From contig JAJVDF010000232.1 in the NCBI GenBank assembly GCA_022410635.1, positions 895,950 to 959,949 on the forward strand: a stretch of 64,000 nt of DNA, in the 5' to 3' direction. Made by a program: the position numbers and the translations under genes. This DNA comes from Tretioscincus oriximinensis. Taxonomy: Eukaryota > Chordata > Lepidosauria > Squamata > Gymnophthalmidae. The notes below the pieces were generated by a model. The model did no database searches and had not been told where the DNA came from. It saw only the letters and a program-made list of their open reading frames with translations. Below, in pieces: positions 1-12,400 of the stretch (positions within the stretch are counted from its first letter, which is position 1; each line of letters opens with the position of its first letter).

Positions 1-45
1 CTCCTCCTCCTCCTCCTTCCTCTTCTTCTTCTTCTTCAGTAGGAC
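1..45. repeat. CCT/TTC pyrimidine simple repeat
   Basis: Runs of CTC and TTC triplets open the window. Confidence 0.8.
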
Positions 46-319
46 TCTATGTTCACAGGCAACAAAGTGAAGCCAACCTGAAAAGTAAAGCCTGATGGTT
101 TCAGCTTCAGAAGCCGGATGTGAGAAGCCCTGAGCAGCAGGTGAAGGGGACAGCGGACGGTCTGAACCAGGAATGGGGCCTGGTAGTTCTCAGTGCTAAG
201 TGAGCTTTTGCTCAGAGGACAGGTGAGAGGAAAGTGAATCGAACAGGAAAACGGCCTCTGCCCACTAGGAGCGTTTCTTGAACCCCAATTCCTCAGCAGG
301 AGAATCAATCGGGCCTCAC

Positions 320-498
320 CTGCAAAAGGAAACATCTTCTAAGGGAAACCGCTCTGGTTGCGTCCCAGCCTTGAAGTGGCTGACGTTGAAGTAGGAAAGG
401 GTGTGGTTGACGAAGCCGTGCATCGTCCCGTTGGGGCTGTAGGCGTATTCGTAGACGAGGCGCGGGATGAAGTCGGACGTGACGGATATGACGAAAGC
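320..498 (-). CDS. ANO2: ANO2 exon 21 of 21 in window: end of helix 8 and glycosylated extracellular segment
   Basis: Acceptor AG at 499-500 after a C-run, donor GTGAGG at 319. It opens with [16 protein letters not shown] and ends in ...VSFC plus two bases of an Arg codon. Three N-glycosylation sequons are visible (NGT, NHT, NVS), as in the ANO1/ANO2 extracellular loop. The spelling LSYFNVS and GTQPE is closer to ANO2 than to ANO1. The next exon of the family would begin with FKDYREPPW. I do not see it in 1-319, so it should lie beyond the left edge. Confidence 0.95.
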
Positions 499-3400
499 CT
501 GGGGGGAAAGGATCTCTTTTTTCCCCTGCCCCAGGACACAGGTCGGCCTTGCAGGGAGGAGGCCTCCCACCCAGGGTCGCATCCCTGCTGAAGCTATTAG
601 AAGAGCTGCAACAGTTGACAGTTACACACACACGGCTCTCCTGCTCTGCCCATGCCCACCCCTCCCCTGCCCCTCACTGCTCCCCCACCACCCGCCCTTG
701 AACTGCTCCTGCCACTCGCCTGCGCCCCGCTCCCCTGCCCCTAAGCCCTCGCCTGCCCCACGGCGCCCTCCTCCCCCATGCCCCACCTTGCCCAATTCTT
801 CTTTACTACTGAATTTATATCCCGCCCACCCCACAACGGGCTCTGGGCGGCTCACAATACAGTACAAAATATAAAATACAAGATGAAAGATATAAAAACC
901 AGTACAATACAAATGACTAAAACGGATCCAGGGAAATCTCCTCCTCCTCTGTAACTTTCTTGCCCTCTGTGTCCACACCACCCTCCTCCTTGCTCTCCCT
1001 CAGGTTTTCTGTCTGCCCAAACCCCATTCCCTTGGTTGTTGTCCTTTTAATGGCCCCTGTAAGCAAAGGCAAAATGCAATCAACATGTTTTGCCCCTTTA
1101 GACAATCGAATTTCCTCTTTCCATACAGTCAGCTGTCAATACTCACATTAGTGATTACTGAAAGTTTTCCAATGCCGCTCAGAATGTTAAACCAGATTCC
1201 TGCAAAAGAAAAGCCGAAGCCTGTTTCTTACTCTGTCGTTGTGAGGTGTGTTATTGGCACACAAACCCCCACTGTGACCCAGGGGTCCTTCCCAAGGCTT
1301 CCCCCACACTACGCGCCTATGTCCTTTGCCCTGACGGCGTCCGGCCTTCTCAGCTCGGTGACAAACTTCTTGGCATCCAGGCGGACTTCAATGACGTTGT
1401 TGAGCAGAGCAAAGACTGGCGCCAGAGGAAAGGAAGCCACAAAGAGGGTCACAAAGCCAAACTGCACGACTGGAAAACAAAAAGAAGCGTAATCCGTAAC
1501 ACGGTCACCAGGAAGTTTCCATCGTGCCTGTGGAAGGGATGGAATGACGCGATTCACGGTCGAGGTTGGTGGCACACTCAGTGCCAAGGGACCTCTGGCA
1601 GCCGCAGCCACAGCCAAGGCGAAAAATTTTAAACGCTTCCGTCCCATTTCATAAAACCGAAGGAGATGCAGAGGAATCCCACTGAAGGGGCGTAGCTACC
1701 ATAGGGCAAGCCGGGGCCCCAAAGGCTGGGCCCTTAGAGAGCCTGGGCCTTTCTTCCCACCCAGTTTCCTTCNCTCGTCTTTAAGTTCTTCAGTGGCGCG
1801 GCTGGGTCCCTGATGCGCTAATGGTTGCGCCGCGTGCGAACAAGAAGTAATCAATGCACATTGGAACGGCTGTTGGAGCACAGTGCGGTGATTACGCCAG
1901 AGACGCAGCCACACGGTGCCGAAGAGCTTTAAGAAAAGTAAGGAAACCTGGCGGGTGGGGCCCCCTTCATTTACCTGCCCCGGAGCCCCTAAGAGCCAAG
2001 TTCCTCTGAGGGGCAAACGTGGCTTTCAAAATTAGGGGGAGCTGGGAACAGGTGTTCCTCCCTTGAGTTGCCCCACAATTCTTTTCCTCTTTCTCAAGGA
2101 ACAATCAACGGCTCAAAAAGCAAAACATTAACGCAAAACATATTCAACCAAGAACAAATAACAAAATAAANCTCATTTCTGTATCACTGCCCAGAAAATG
2201 GCAATTGGGGGGCAGAAGTGATATAGGCCATTTTATATCATAATTCATATGCTAGGCTTTGATTTAACTAGAGGCCCATTTCTATGTTGATTTCTGGAGT
2301 TGCTGAAAATATTGGGTCATGTTAACCTCTGCTGCGAGATCAATCTTTAACCTCATAGCAAATAGTGATTATTTACATGGCTTCTGTTTGAATAGGCCTC
2401 TGTGTGAGTTAGGAAGATCCAATGTGATTTAAGGGTAGTTGCTAATAATTAATAATGTTGTATACCTTATGATACCTGTAATATTGCTGCATCTGCATTT
2501 AAAATTGTATAAAAGAAAAATTATTATGAATAGAAAACACACAGCAGGGAAGGAAAACAGAGATGGCTGTGTCATGTATGCATACTAATAAAAACCATGT
2601 TTGTTTGAGAAAATAAATTTGCTTCTGTCCCAATTTTTTCCCACTACATTTTGGCGACCCAGATGGGACAACTAAATTTGAGGGAAGAGCATATTTGCCT
2701 CTCTCTCTGTAGATCTGTGAGAGGAGCCTTCGCCGAGGAAGATGTTCAGGAAAGGGAAAGGTGCACCCGCTGTGTATTTTTTCAGCGTCCTGACCTGTCT
2801 GTCTGCCTCGTTGTTGGATCCTGACAGATTGCAGCAAAATTTCTCAACAACCATCGTTTTATCTGCCGGCTGGGGAAACTTGACAGAATGGCTGGGGAAA
2901 CTTGACAGAACAGGAAAACAGGCAAGTAGAAAAGGGAAAAATGACCCACTTCCTTCGAGGTGGAAGGGAGGATTGATCAACCTCTATTTGGAACAAGTAG
3001 GAACTGAAAGTTCTGAAATTGTTCAAAAAAGGTTAAAAGTAAGGACATTGGGTGGAAGGTGTGAATGTGTGAAAGTGTGAATAAGTAAGAATAAGGAAGT
3101 AATTTCTGGAATGTGTGGATAATCTGCAGTTCTGTTCTCTGACCGTGAGCCTCCGGGGGAGACAGTCAGATTGTTGCCAGTATGTACGTGTGGAACATGG
3201 GTTGGGGGAGGTTCAAGAATAATGGTAGAGCATTTTGAAGAAGTATTTGACACAGAACAATGTACTAAAGATACAATGAGATAAAATTGTGAATATAAAG
3301 ATATTTTGGCATTATGCTGANCTGGCCCAAAGAAGGTACCTTTCAATANCCCAGAAATGATCATTNGTATAACTTGGTTATAGAATAAGGGAATCCAGAG

Positions 3401-6400
3401 GATTCCCCACAGGATACCCTATGCTAAATGATGAGTAAAAGTGTAAAGAACCCCTCTCTGGGCTTGGAAAATCCTGGGAAACACTGGCTGGCTTTNAGGA
3501 AAAATANATTAAAGATGAAGCCTTTCCCTGTTAAAAGCCCCAATGCTAAATAGTTTTCATTATGAGCGAAGCCAGTGGCCCAAATTATAAAAAAATAAAT
3601 AAAACAAATTAAAATATCTAAGGGAAACTGTACATGTTTCAACCCTGTATGCTAGTAAATAGGAGAAGCAGCTTCTGATGGTAAATANCAAGTTATAGTA
3701 ACTAGAAGCATGCACTGAGTAAGAATGTAAAACAACAAGAAGCCCCTTGTGGAATTTAAATAGAATAGAGGAAAAGAGGAGGCTTNGAGTCCAAAGGCCA
3801 AAAATAGAGTTTAGAAAGAGGACTTCGAAATGCCCCAGTATAAAGGCAGGGAATGGATTCAAGCCTTAATCCTCAAGCCACAGCCTACTATTCTGATCAA
3901 TAATAAAATTGTGGCGTTCAGAACAGCGAAACCAATTATTTAATAACCCTAANNCAGAATAAAAATACTGTATANGTAGTTGGAAGGACAAAAGTACACC
4001 ANTTCTTCCTTTATATCNCNGAGTGTCCTATATCACTTATGGGTTGGGATTTATTAACAAAACTACAAGGCACATTGACTTTTGGAAGGNGATGAATTGA
4101 AAGATAATTTTGATCAANGGCCTGTAGNAGAAGTGTGNCCAATCATGGAAACTTNGAAACTTAAGGCAATGTGTATTAAGGAACAGGANGATGAAGTATA
4201 TTATGAAAAAAAGTAAAAGGTATAGCAGTAAATGCACAACCTATACAGATTGAATTAAAGCTAGATGCAAAGATTGTTAAAATACCTTAATAAACTATAC
4301 CCCAAAAAGAGGGGGGGGGGGAATTAATGCAATACCATGGAGAAGCTTATGGAGAAGTTGAATATTCTAAGAGAGACCTGTTCCCCCTGAAATAGTGATT
4401 TTATCTCCACATTAAAGCCAAAAATTGGATTCCAGTTGCAAATACCAGTATAGACCTGTGGAGGACTTATGTTAGGTTACTGCCCAGGTTAAAGACATGA
4501 TTATTAGGTGATTGATTTAAAGCAGTAGTTCTCAACTTGTAGGTTGCAACCCTGGTGGGGTTTGAACGACCAAAACACAGGGATGACCTAAAGCCATATT
4601 TCTGATGCTATGCTATGACGTGTAATGGAGTACTCACCAAAATTTGAAGAATTGTATTGTGCGGTCACGGGTTGAGAACTACTCATTTAAAGCATCGTAA
4701 GTGTTTAAGAATTCCCCTACCATTTTTGGTCAGCAATGAAAAAAAAAAAAAGAATATTCAAGGGGTTTGCTTATCAGCACAAGATAAGGAAGAGTGCTAG
4801 GAATTAATCTTTGAATTGCTGTTTGCTTTGCAGCAAGCAGGAAGAAGAAGAAGAAGAAAAAAAAGAAAGTTTAACTATGTCAGCAGCATGTAATCTATTT
4901 GAATTTTAAATTATCTCAAGGGCTGAGGGAATTATCAATATCCTGAAGACAGGCTATAAGTGACATGCCTAGACCCAAGAAAAGAAGGAACTGAGGACAA
5001 TAATGGGGATAATGATATCATAGAATCATAGAGTCGGAAGGGACCTCTAGGGTCATCAGGTCCAACCCCTGCTCGATGTAGGATTCATTAAACCATCCCA
5101 GACAGGTGACTGTCCAGTCTCTGAGGCTAGCGGCGCTTTGNGACTAACTCTCGGGGTGCTGCTGGCTCCTTTGCTGGACTTTCTGCTAGACTAACATGGC
5201 TATTTCTCTGAATTTGTCCAGTCTCTGTTTGAAAACTTTCAGGGAGAGTGAACTCACCACCCCTGTGGTAAACTGTTTCACTGATTATAACCCTGACTGT
5301 TAGAAAGGTTTTTTTTATGTCTAGTCTAAATCTGCTCCCTTGCAGTTTCATCCCATTTTTTCTGGTCCTTCTATGTGCTGATGAGAGCAGTGTTAGTCCA
5401 TCTGCTCTGTGGCAGCCCTTTGGATGTTTGTAGACAGCTATCGGGTCTCCTCTCAGTCTTCTCTTTTGCAGACTAAACATCCCTAGATCCTTTAACCCTT
5501 CCTCATAGAACTTGGTTTCCAGACCACTCACCATCCTTGTAACACTCTTTTGTACTTGCTCTAGTTTATCAATGTTATAAACTAGAATCCATGATATGGA
5601 TTCTCAAATACGCCCTAAGAAAAAACAAACAAACCAAAACAAATCAAGTGTTATATGAAAAATTACTAGGCCCAAATTGGAAAGTCAGCTAATTGAGTGG
5701 AACCCAGAAGAGCTACAAGCCTTTAAAGAATACCCTGCTTGGGACTTCCTGACATGAATAAGGTATTTCATCTACATGTAGATGAAAAGAAGGGCATGGC
5801 TCTTAGGGTGCTCACTCAAGTAAACAATTGTAGCCTATTTATTNAAAACTATGGATAATGTTTTAAAAGGATGGCCTGGATGCCTTCGAAGCATAGCAGC
5901 TCCTTCCCTATTATATTTGATAATATAATAGTGCTTCACTATAGCTGCTTCATTACCTTATATTTGATAATGCCCCATGGCATTAGGACTTAATTAGAAG
6001 GATATGGGCAAAAATTGATGATCGATTCCAGAATGGTTAACTATTAAGCACAACTTTGTGAAAATCCAAATATAGTTTTGGTAAATTTACNGTACATACT
6101 GATTCAAAATATATTTTTCCAACACGTCACATAAATGGAACTTTATATAAAGAGGGGGTTTTCTTTAATGCTGAGNNAAAAAAGATAAAGAATGAGCCAG
6201 AAATAAAGATGTTNTTAGAAGCTGTGCACCTTCTAAGGAGAATTGTTAAAGTNCACTGTAGGGCATGTACTGGGAGAAAGGATTATACAGGGTGCTTNGG
6301 AAGAAAATTGTATACACACTNTGAATGTCCATAGAAAGTTTATTTACTGTTCTACAAAGTTAAATAAATAACAAATGTTAATACTGTTCAAATTGGTGAC

Positions 6401-9400
6401 CTGCAGCCTCAATACAATNCTGAGTACGAGTCACCACTGATTCTGTACATTGTATAGAGGTGTGTGTGTGCATTTTTTTGAAGCACCCTAGGTATTTCTT
6501 GAAAGAAGGCACGGGCTAATGAAGAAGCATAGAAGGCAGCAATAAATACACCCTCTAGAAGCTGTTAGATCAAGGAATAGCACCCTCTATACCTGAGTTA
6601 CCTACAAGAAGAAAAAAGCTAGAAAGAAAAAATGATTTAACTAAATAGATGTTTTTATCTATTTAATGGAATAATTTTGATATTTGAAAACTTACCTTAA
6701 GTAGTTGTGAATCAAGCACATCAACAAGGGGGTGGAAAGACTGTACCAAATGGAACAGTCTGGTATGACTTGGAATGTTTGGTATGATTATTTAGTGGAA
6801 TTATTTCTGTTTAATGTCATAAAAGAAAGGAGGTTGAAATTGATGAGACTTACATCAAGTTAAGAGAGAAATTGGTGGCCCTATTATGTATGGTGCTGGT
6901 CAGATTGTAAATGAAAGTTTAAGAAATGCTATAACCATGGCATATAGTCAACTATAGATTAGATCCCGGAGGAAAGGAAGTTTCTTGAATATATGTGTAT
7001 ATAGGTTTATGTAGTCTTGTATATTGCGTAGGTCAACGTGTCTTATTTTTTGTGCTGTCTATATGTGTAAAAATCCAATAAAAACAACAACAACAGTACA
7101 TCAACAAACTCATTTAAGAAGAGATACCTTAAAGTAATTACTATAAAAGTATTTTCTTATTAATAGACTGTACATATTGAATAACTTGGCAAGCAATAAC
7201 TGTATAACCCAAGAATTGTGTTCAGAAGAAGAAACCCCATTCAGGTTTGCCAAATAGACTTCATGTATATACCTGCTGGAAGATATAAGATAGTTTGCAG
7301 GAAATTCCATATAAATTCATTGGTAGAAGATAAAAATAGCTCCCAGGGAATTGAAAGAAGAAAAAAAAAAAAAANACAACCCTATGTCATTAGACTTAAA
7401 GTGGGTTAANGGAAGCCTGGATCCCGAAGAAGAAAATTCTCTAGAAGATTTCGATGCCCATGGCTGTTTGAGACCGGAAATCAAACAGACCACGGCCAAC
7501 TAAACTCTATGCTTCTCTCTGACCAGGAGAACAGAGAGCGTCAGCACAGGGCNACAAAGGACTGACCGGGATATGGGAAAATCCTCCCTCACCTTTCATT
7601 ACTTTATCATTACTCATAATGTTCTTTTTCTCTTAACTTAAGGATCAGAATAATTTCTGTAAAATAAAGTATTGTGATATATTAATGTAGAGGTTTTAAA
7701 AGAAATGGAATAAAATTATGTATTGTCAGTTATGAAAGACAATGGAATGCCAAGACAACCAGTATGGACTACTATATACACTAGATGAGTTAATCCACAA
7801 GTATGTAAAGTAGTGAAGCATGATTTTGCAGAATTCAGTCATATAGAAAAGAATTTTATCCTTGTATATCTGGCAATTCTAGTATTTGGGTCTAGTTCCA
7901 GTGTTTTAATTTTTGTGGCAAATGGGTTTGTATTAAAACTTTGGAATTAAGCTATTGTAGAAATTATATTAATGTGAACTTTCCCAATGATAAATTGTGG
8001 CCTGTATAAGCAAAGAAGTTATCCAGGTTAGCAGGAATGTTGTATAGTTATAAGGTAAAGAAGAATTTGTGCAAAAAGAGATGCTAACAAACTGTAGTGA
8101 ATGTATNTAGACCACAGCGTACCATTCTGGAATACATGGGAAATCAGAGGTCAACATAACTAGAACCTTGGTTTATTAGAACATAGCTTCTGNAAAAGNA
8201 AATTATGCCTTACTAACTTGCTAGAATTTTTGAGAGTGTTAGTCTATATTGTCTATTTAGATACACACATGGTATAAGAGGACAGNTTTTGTCTTAGATT
8301 GGTAACTTGCTAAAGGATGTAAACAGAGGGTAGTAATAGTAGATGGTTCTCTGAATTGAGAAAGGTAGAAGGTGGAATGCCCCAGGGGTTTGTACTGGGA
8401 CGCTTGCTTTTCAGTGTATTCATGAACAATCTGTATACGTAAGTAAATAGTGAAGTAGCCAAGTTGCTTACGGCGCTGGACTGTTTAGGGTGGTGAAGGC
8501 TGAAAGAGTGATTGTGAGTTGCTTCGGAATGTTTTGCTGAAATTGGGTGAGTAAGTATCAAAGTAGCAGATGCATTTAGATTTGAGCCAATGTAAATTCA
8601 GGCACATTAGGGGAAAGAACCCCAACTGCTCCTACTACTTATAAGGAATTATGAATTAAAGGCATCTAGTAGGCTTCTGTATAAGATAAAGTGCTAGACT
8701 TGATNGGCTGTGGCTTTATCAAGTATAGCTCTTCTTGTTATTAATAGTAAAAGAGTATATCTGNCTGGAAGTAGTCAAATAATTACTTTATGTTTTGAAA
8801 TATGTGAAGCTTTAGATAAAATACAAAATGTTTATATTGAAATTGAACCAGTCACTTGTGAAGATAAAAGGTGGCATAGACTTATGTTAAAAATCATAAG
8901 TATATGTGCCCAGATTAAGATGAAAGAAATCCCTGAAATCATTTGTGGTCTCCATGTAAACAAGAGTACCTCATAATAAAAAACCAAGAGACCCTGTATG
9001 TAAGATGTAGTCATGCATATATGATCATACTTAATTTTAGAAAAGGACAAAATAATTAAGTATATTTTGAATAGAGTTTTCCTCAAGTACCTGATTTGTG
9101 AGAAAAAATATGTACAAAGTGGGGATGGATGGAACTGTGAGAGACCCTGCTGTTCATATAAGATTAAGAGCCAAATCCCCATATTACCTTTGTATAAAAA
9201 TCAAGTGTACATGATTAAAAGTGCCCGTATCAAACTTCTTATGATGAATTAGAAAAATAAGAAACATTGGCAAATGAAAGACCAATGTTTCTCTGAAGTT
9301 AGGAAAAGGGTTATAGATTTGGCTAAGAAAAAAAGCAAGTCTTTAAATGTAATAAATTGTTATGTTTATAGAAGGAACAAAAATAGAAAAATAATAAGAA

Positions 9401-12400
9401 TCCGAATAAGTAATGCAAGAGAATAGCTAAGATTGAATTTTATACAAGCTAATTTGATCATATAATCAGAAGAAGTATTATAAGTATAATTAGCAATAGA
9501 TGTGTATCCCAGATATGTGATACAAGTTACATTAATTGCATAGGAAAAATCCATATGTATGAAAACTATAGTGAGACTATTTAATAGTCTAGAACAAATC
9601 TTACTCAACATGAAAGTTATTTGAGAATTCAATAGCAGTTAGAAGTATACAGGAAATACAATTCTTAGATAGACTGTGCCAGATGGATATATTACTTCAT
9701 ATGTAGACAAAAAGCATATGAGCATTACCTNTAAGATGGTGTATGGTACCTATATTTAAAGGAGAATCAGACCTAGTTTCATCCTGTTACCTACAACTCA
9801 AGGAGAAAAAGTTTTGGGATTCTCCTTTATGTCAAAAAAGGAAATAGAAGTAAAAGAGAGAACAAAGGGATGAGAACGAAAGGTTGATCTCACTTTACAA
9901 TTTGAATACTGGTCAGACTGAACAATAATTTATGGACCAGCTACTGGAAATCTTGATAAAATGTATAGGTACAGAACACCAATATTTATGTTGAATTGAA
10001 TAATTAGGCTTCAAGCAGTCCTTAAAAATAATTACTAATGTTACAGCTTTAGTTTTGAATGTGTTAAGTAAACAGAACACAACAATACCTACTGCAGTTT
10101 ATTGGAATATATATTTACTTTAAATTAAAACTTTGTCAAAGAGAAAAGTTTGTGTGAAATTCAATCTATTCTATTGCTACTTATTAGATGAAGCAAGAAA
10201 AGTAATTCAAGAAATTACTAATCGTATGTAGATCAATATTAGAAACTATCTCTTGATTAGACACCTGATGTAAGAAGAGATTTTCATAGTCTGATGAGTT
10301 GAAAAGCATAGTAAGCAGAGTAATATTGATTTTATTTTTTGTAATAATGCCTTATGTTGTTCTTATCTTAAGAGCGTTACAAATGATGATAAAAGTTGAG
10401 ATACATGTAAAATTATAAGTAAGATGAATAAAGAAGAAAGTGAAAGTGTAGATGAAGTACTTAGTGATACTTAACACTATATAAATTAGTGATAAAGTAT
10501 CAGAGTGGGGNAATGATATAGGCCATTTTATATCATAATTCATATGCTAGGCTTTGATTTAACTAGAGGCCCATTTCTNTGTTGATTTCTGGAGTTGCTG
10601 AAAATATTGGGTCATGTTAACCTCTGCTGCGAGATCAATCTTTAACCTCATAGCAAATAGTGATTATTTACATGGCTTCTGTTTGAATAGGCCTCTGTGT
10701 GAGTTAGGAAGATCCAATGTGATTTAANGGTAGTTGCTAATAATTAATAATGTTGTATACCTTATGATACCTGTAATATTGCTGCATCTGCATTTAAAAT
10801 TGTATAAAAGAAAAATTATTATGAATAGAAAACACACAGCAGGGAAGGAAAACAGAGATGGCTGTGTCATGTATGCATACTAATAAACCATGTTTGTTTG
10901 AGAAAATAACTTTGCTTCTGTCCCAATTTTTTCCCACTACAGAAGGGGCACAGGGGAGGAAGTGGGCATGGAGGGACTGTGAACAAAAAGGCACAAGGTG
11001 GATCATAGGCAGGGCTGGAGCCACAAATTAATGAACTATTCTTTGGGTAGCAAAATTAAGGTTTAGGTTATTCCAGGGCACGGAAGAAATATAAGGATGT
11101 CCCAATTTGTAACAGTAATTTGCAGTTTGCTGTCTGGCGGAGTCGAAAGAAGGATGCCCTGGAAAGATGCAAGGGTGAAGGGGCCTGGGGAGTAACTGGT
11201 CTTTCACTGCTGAGAACAGACGGTCATAAGAACATAAGAACATAAGAACNTAAGAAGAGCCATNCTGGATCAGGCCACAGCCCATCGAGTCCAGCATTCT
11301 GTGTCACACAGAGGCCCACCAGATGCACCTGGGCAGTCCGAACAGAGGAAAGCAAAATATGCTGCTCCTGTTCGTGACTCCCTGCAAATGGTATTTCAAA
11401 AGTCCTGCCTGTTGCTCCATCCCGGAGGCTACATCCAGACAACTATCCTAGTATCCATTTACACCCTTAGTGTCCATAAACCTCTCTAGTCCTGTCTTGA
11501 AACTATCCAAGCTGTTAGCTACCACTACCTCTTCAGGAAGTAAATTCCACAGGCCGATGACCCTCTGGGTGAAAAAATACTTTCCTTTGTCTGTTCTCAC
11601 TTTTCTACCCAACAGTTTTAAGGAGTGCCCTCTCCATGTAGAGATGTGTGGAAATGCCACTTCGGATTTCACCACAAGAAGGGAATGGCAGCAGACGACA
11701 TACAAATCTGTTATTGCTTGANGACAATTGTTTGATACTGTGTTCAGTTTTGGGGGCCCCAATTTAAAAAGGACATTGANAAACTAGAGCAAGTACAAAA
11801 GAGAGTTACAAGGATGGTGAGTGGTCTGGAAACCATCTCCTATGAGGAACAGTTAAAGGATCTGGGGATGTTTAGTCTGCAAAGGAGAAGACTGAGAGGA
11901 GACTTGATAGCTGTCTACAAATATCTGAAGGGCTGTCACAGAGCAGAGGGATCAACACTGTTCTCATTAGCACAAGGAAGGACTAGAAACAATGGAATGA
12001 AACTGCAAGGGAGGAGATGTAGATTAGATATCAGAAAGGACTTTCTGACAGTCAGGGTGATAAACCAGGTCGCCACAAGAGGTGGTGAGTTTGCCTTCGC
12101 TGGAAGTCTTCAAACGGAGGCTGGACAGTCACCTGTCAGGGATGGTTTAATGAATCCTGCATTGAACAGGGGGTTGGACCCCAGGGCCCTGGAGGGCCCT
12201 TCTAACGCTATGATTCTATAATTCTATAATGAGAAGAAAATGCAATAGCGAATAGCAGATAGCGGTTTATGTACCACAGTGGCTTCCATATGCACCNCTA
12301 GGCAACAAGAATCCAGTGACATTCATACGTCGTATCAGGGCCAGGCTATGTCCTTNCAGCCCTTGGGATACTTTGCTCAAAACTGACTATTCTTTTGTTT

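Larger units (their letters stand above)
2219..10941 (+). mobile_element. Endogenous retrovirus-like LTR element, degenerate interior
   Basis: Two near-identical repeats of about 430 bp in direct orientation start with TG and end with CA. They are flanked by the 4-bp duplication GAAG (2215-2218 and 10942-10945). A primer-binding site follows the left LTR and a purine-rich tract precedes the right one. The 7.9-kb interior is AT-rich with stops in all frames. Only fragments of a gammaretrovirus-like pol connection/RNase H region are readable. No intact gag, pol or env is seen. Nested insertions include a hAT MITE, a CR1-B copy with its own small insertion, a possible mariner remnant and an old CR1-A fragment. 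It sits in sense opposite to ANO2 within an intron. Confidence 0.9.

Noticed and set aside
2742..3080. 112-codon frame after the primer site as intact gag
   Set aside because: It has no recognisable gag motif and is closed by stops soon after; I treat it as leader or decayed sequence.
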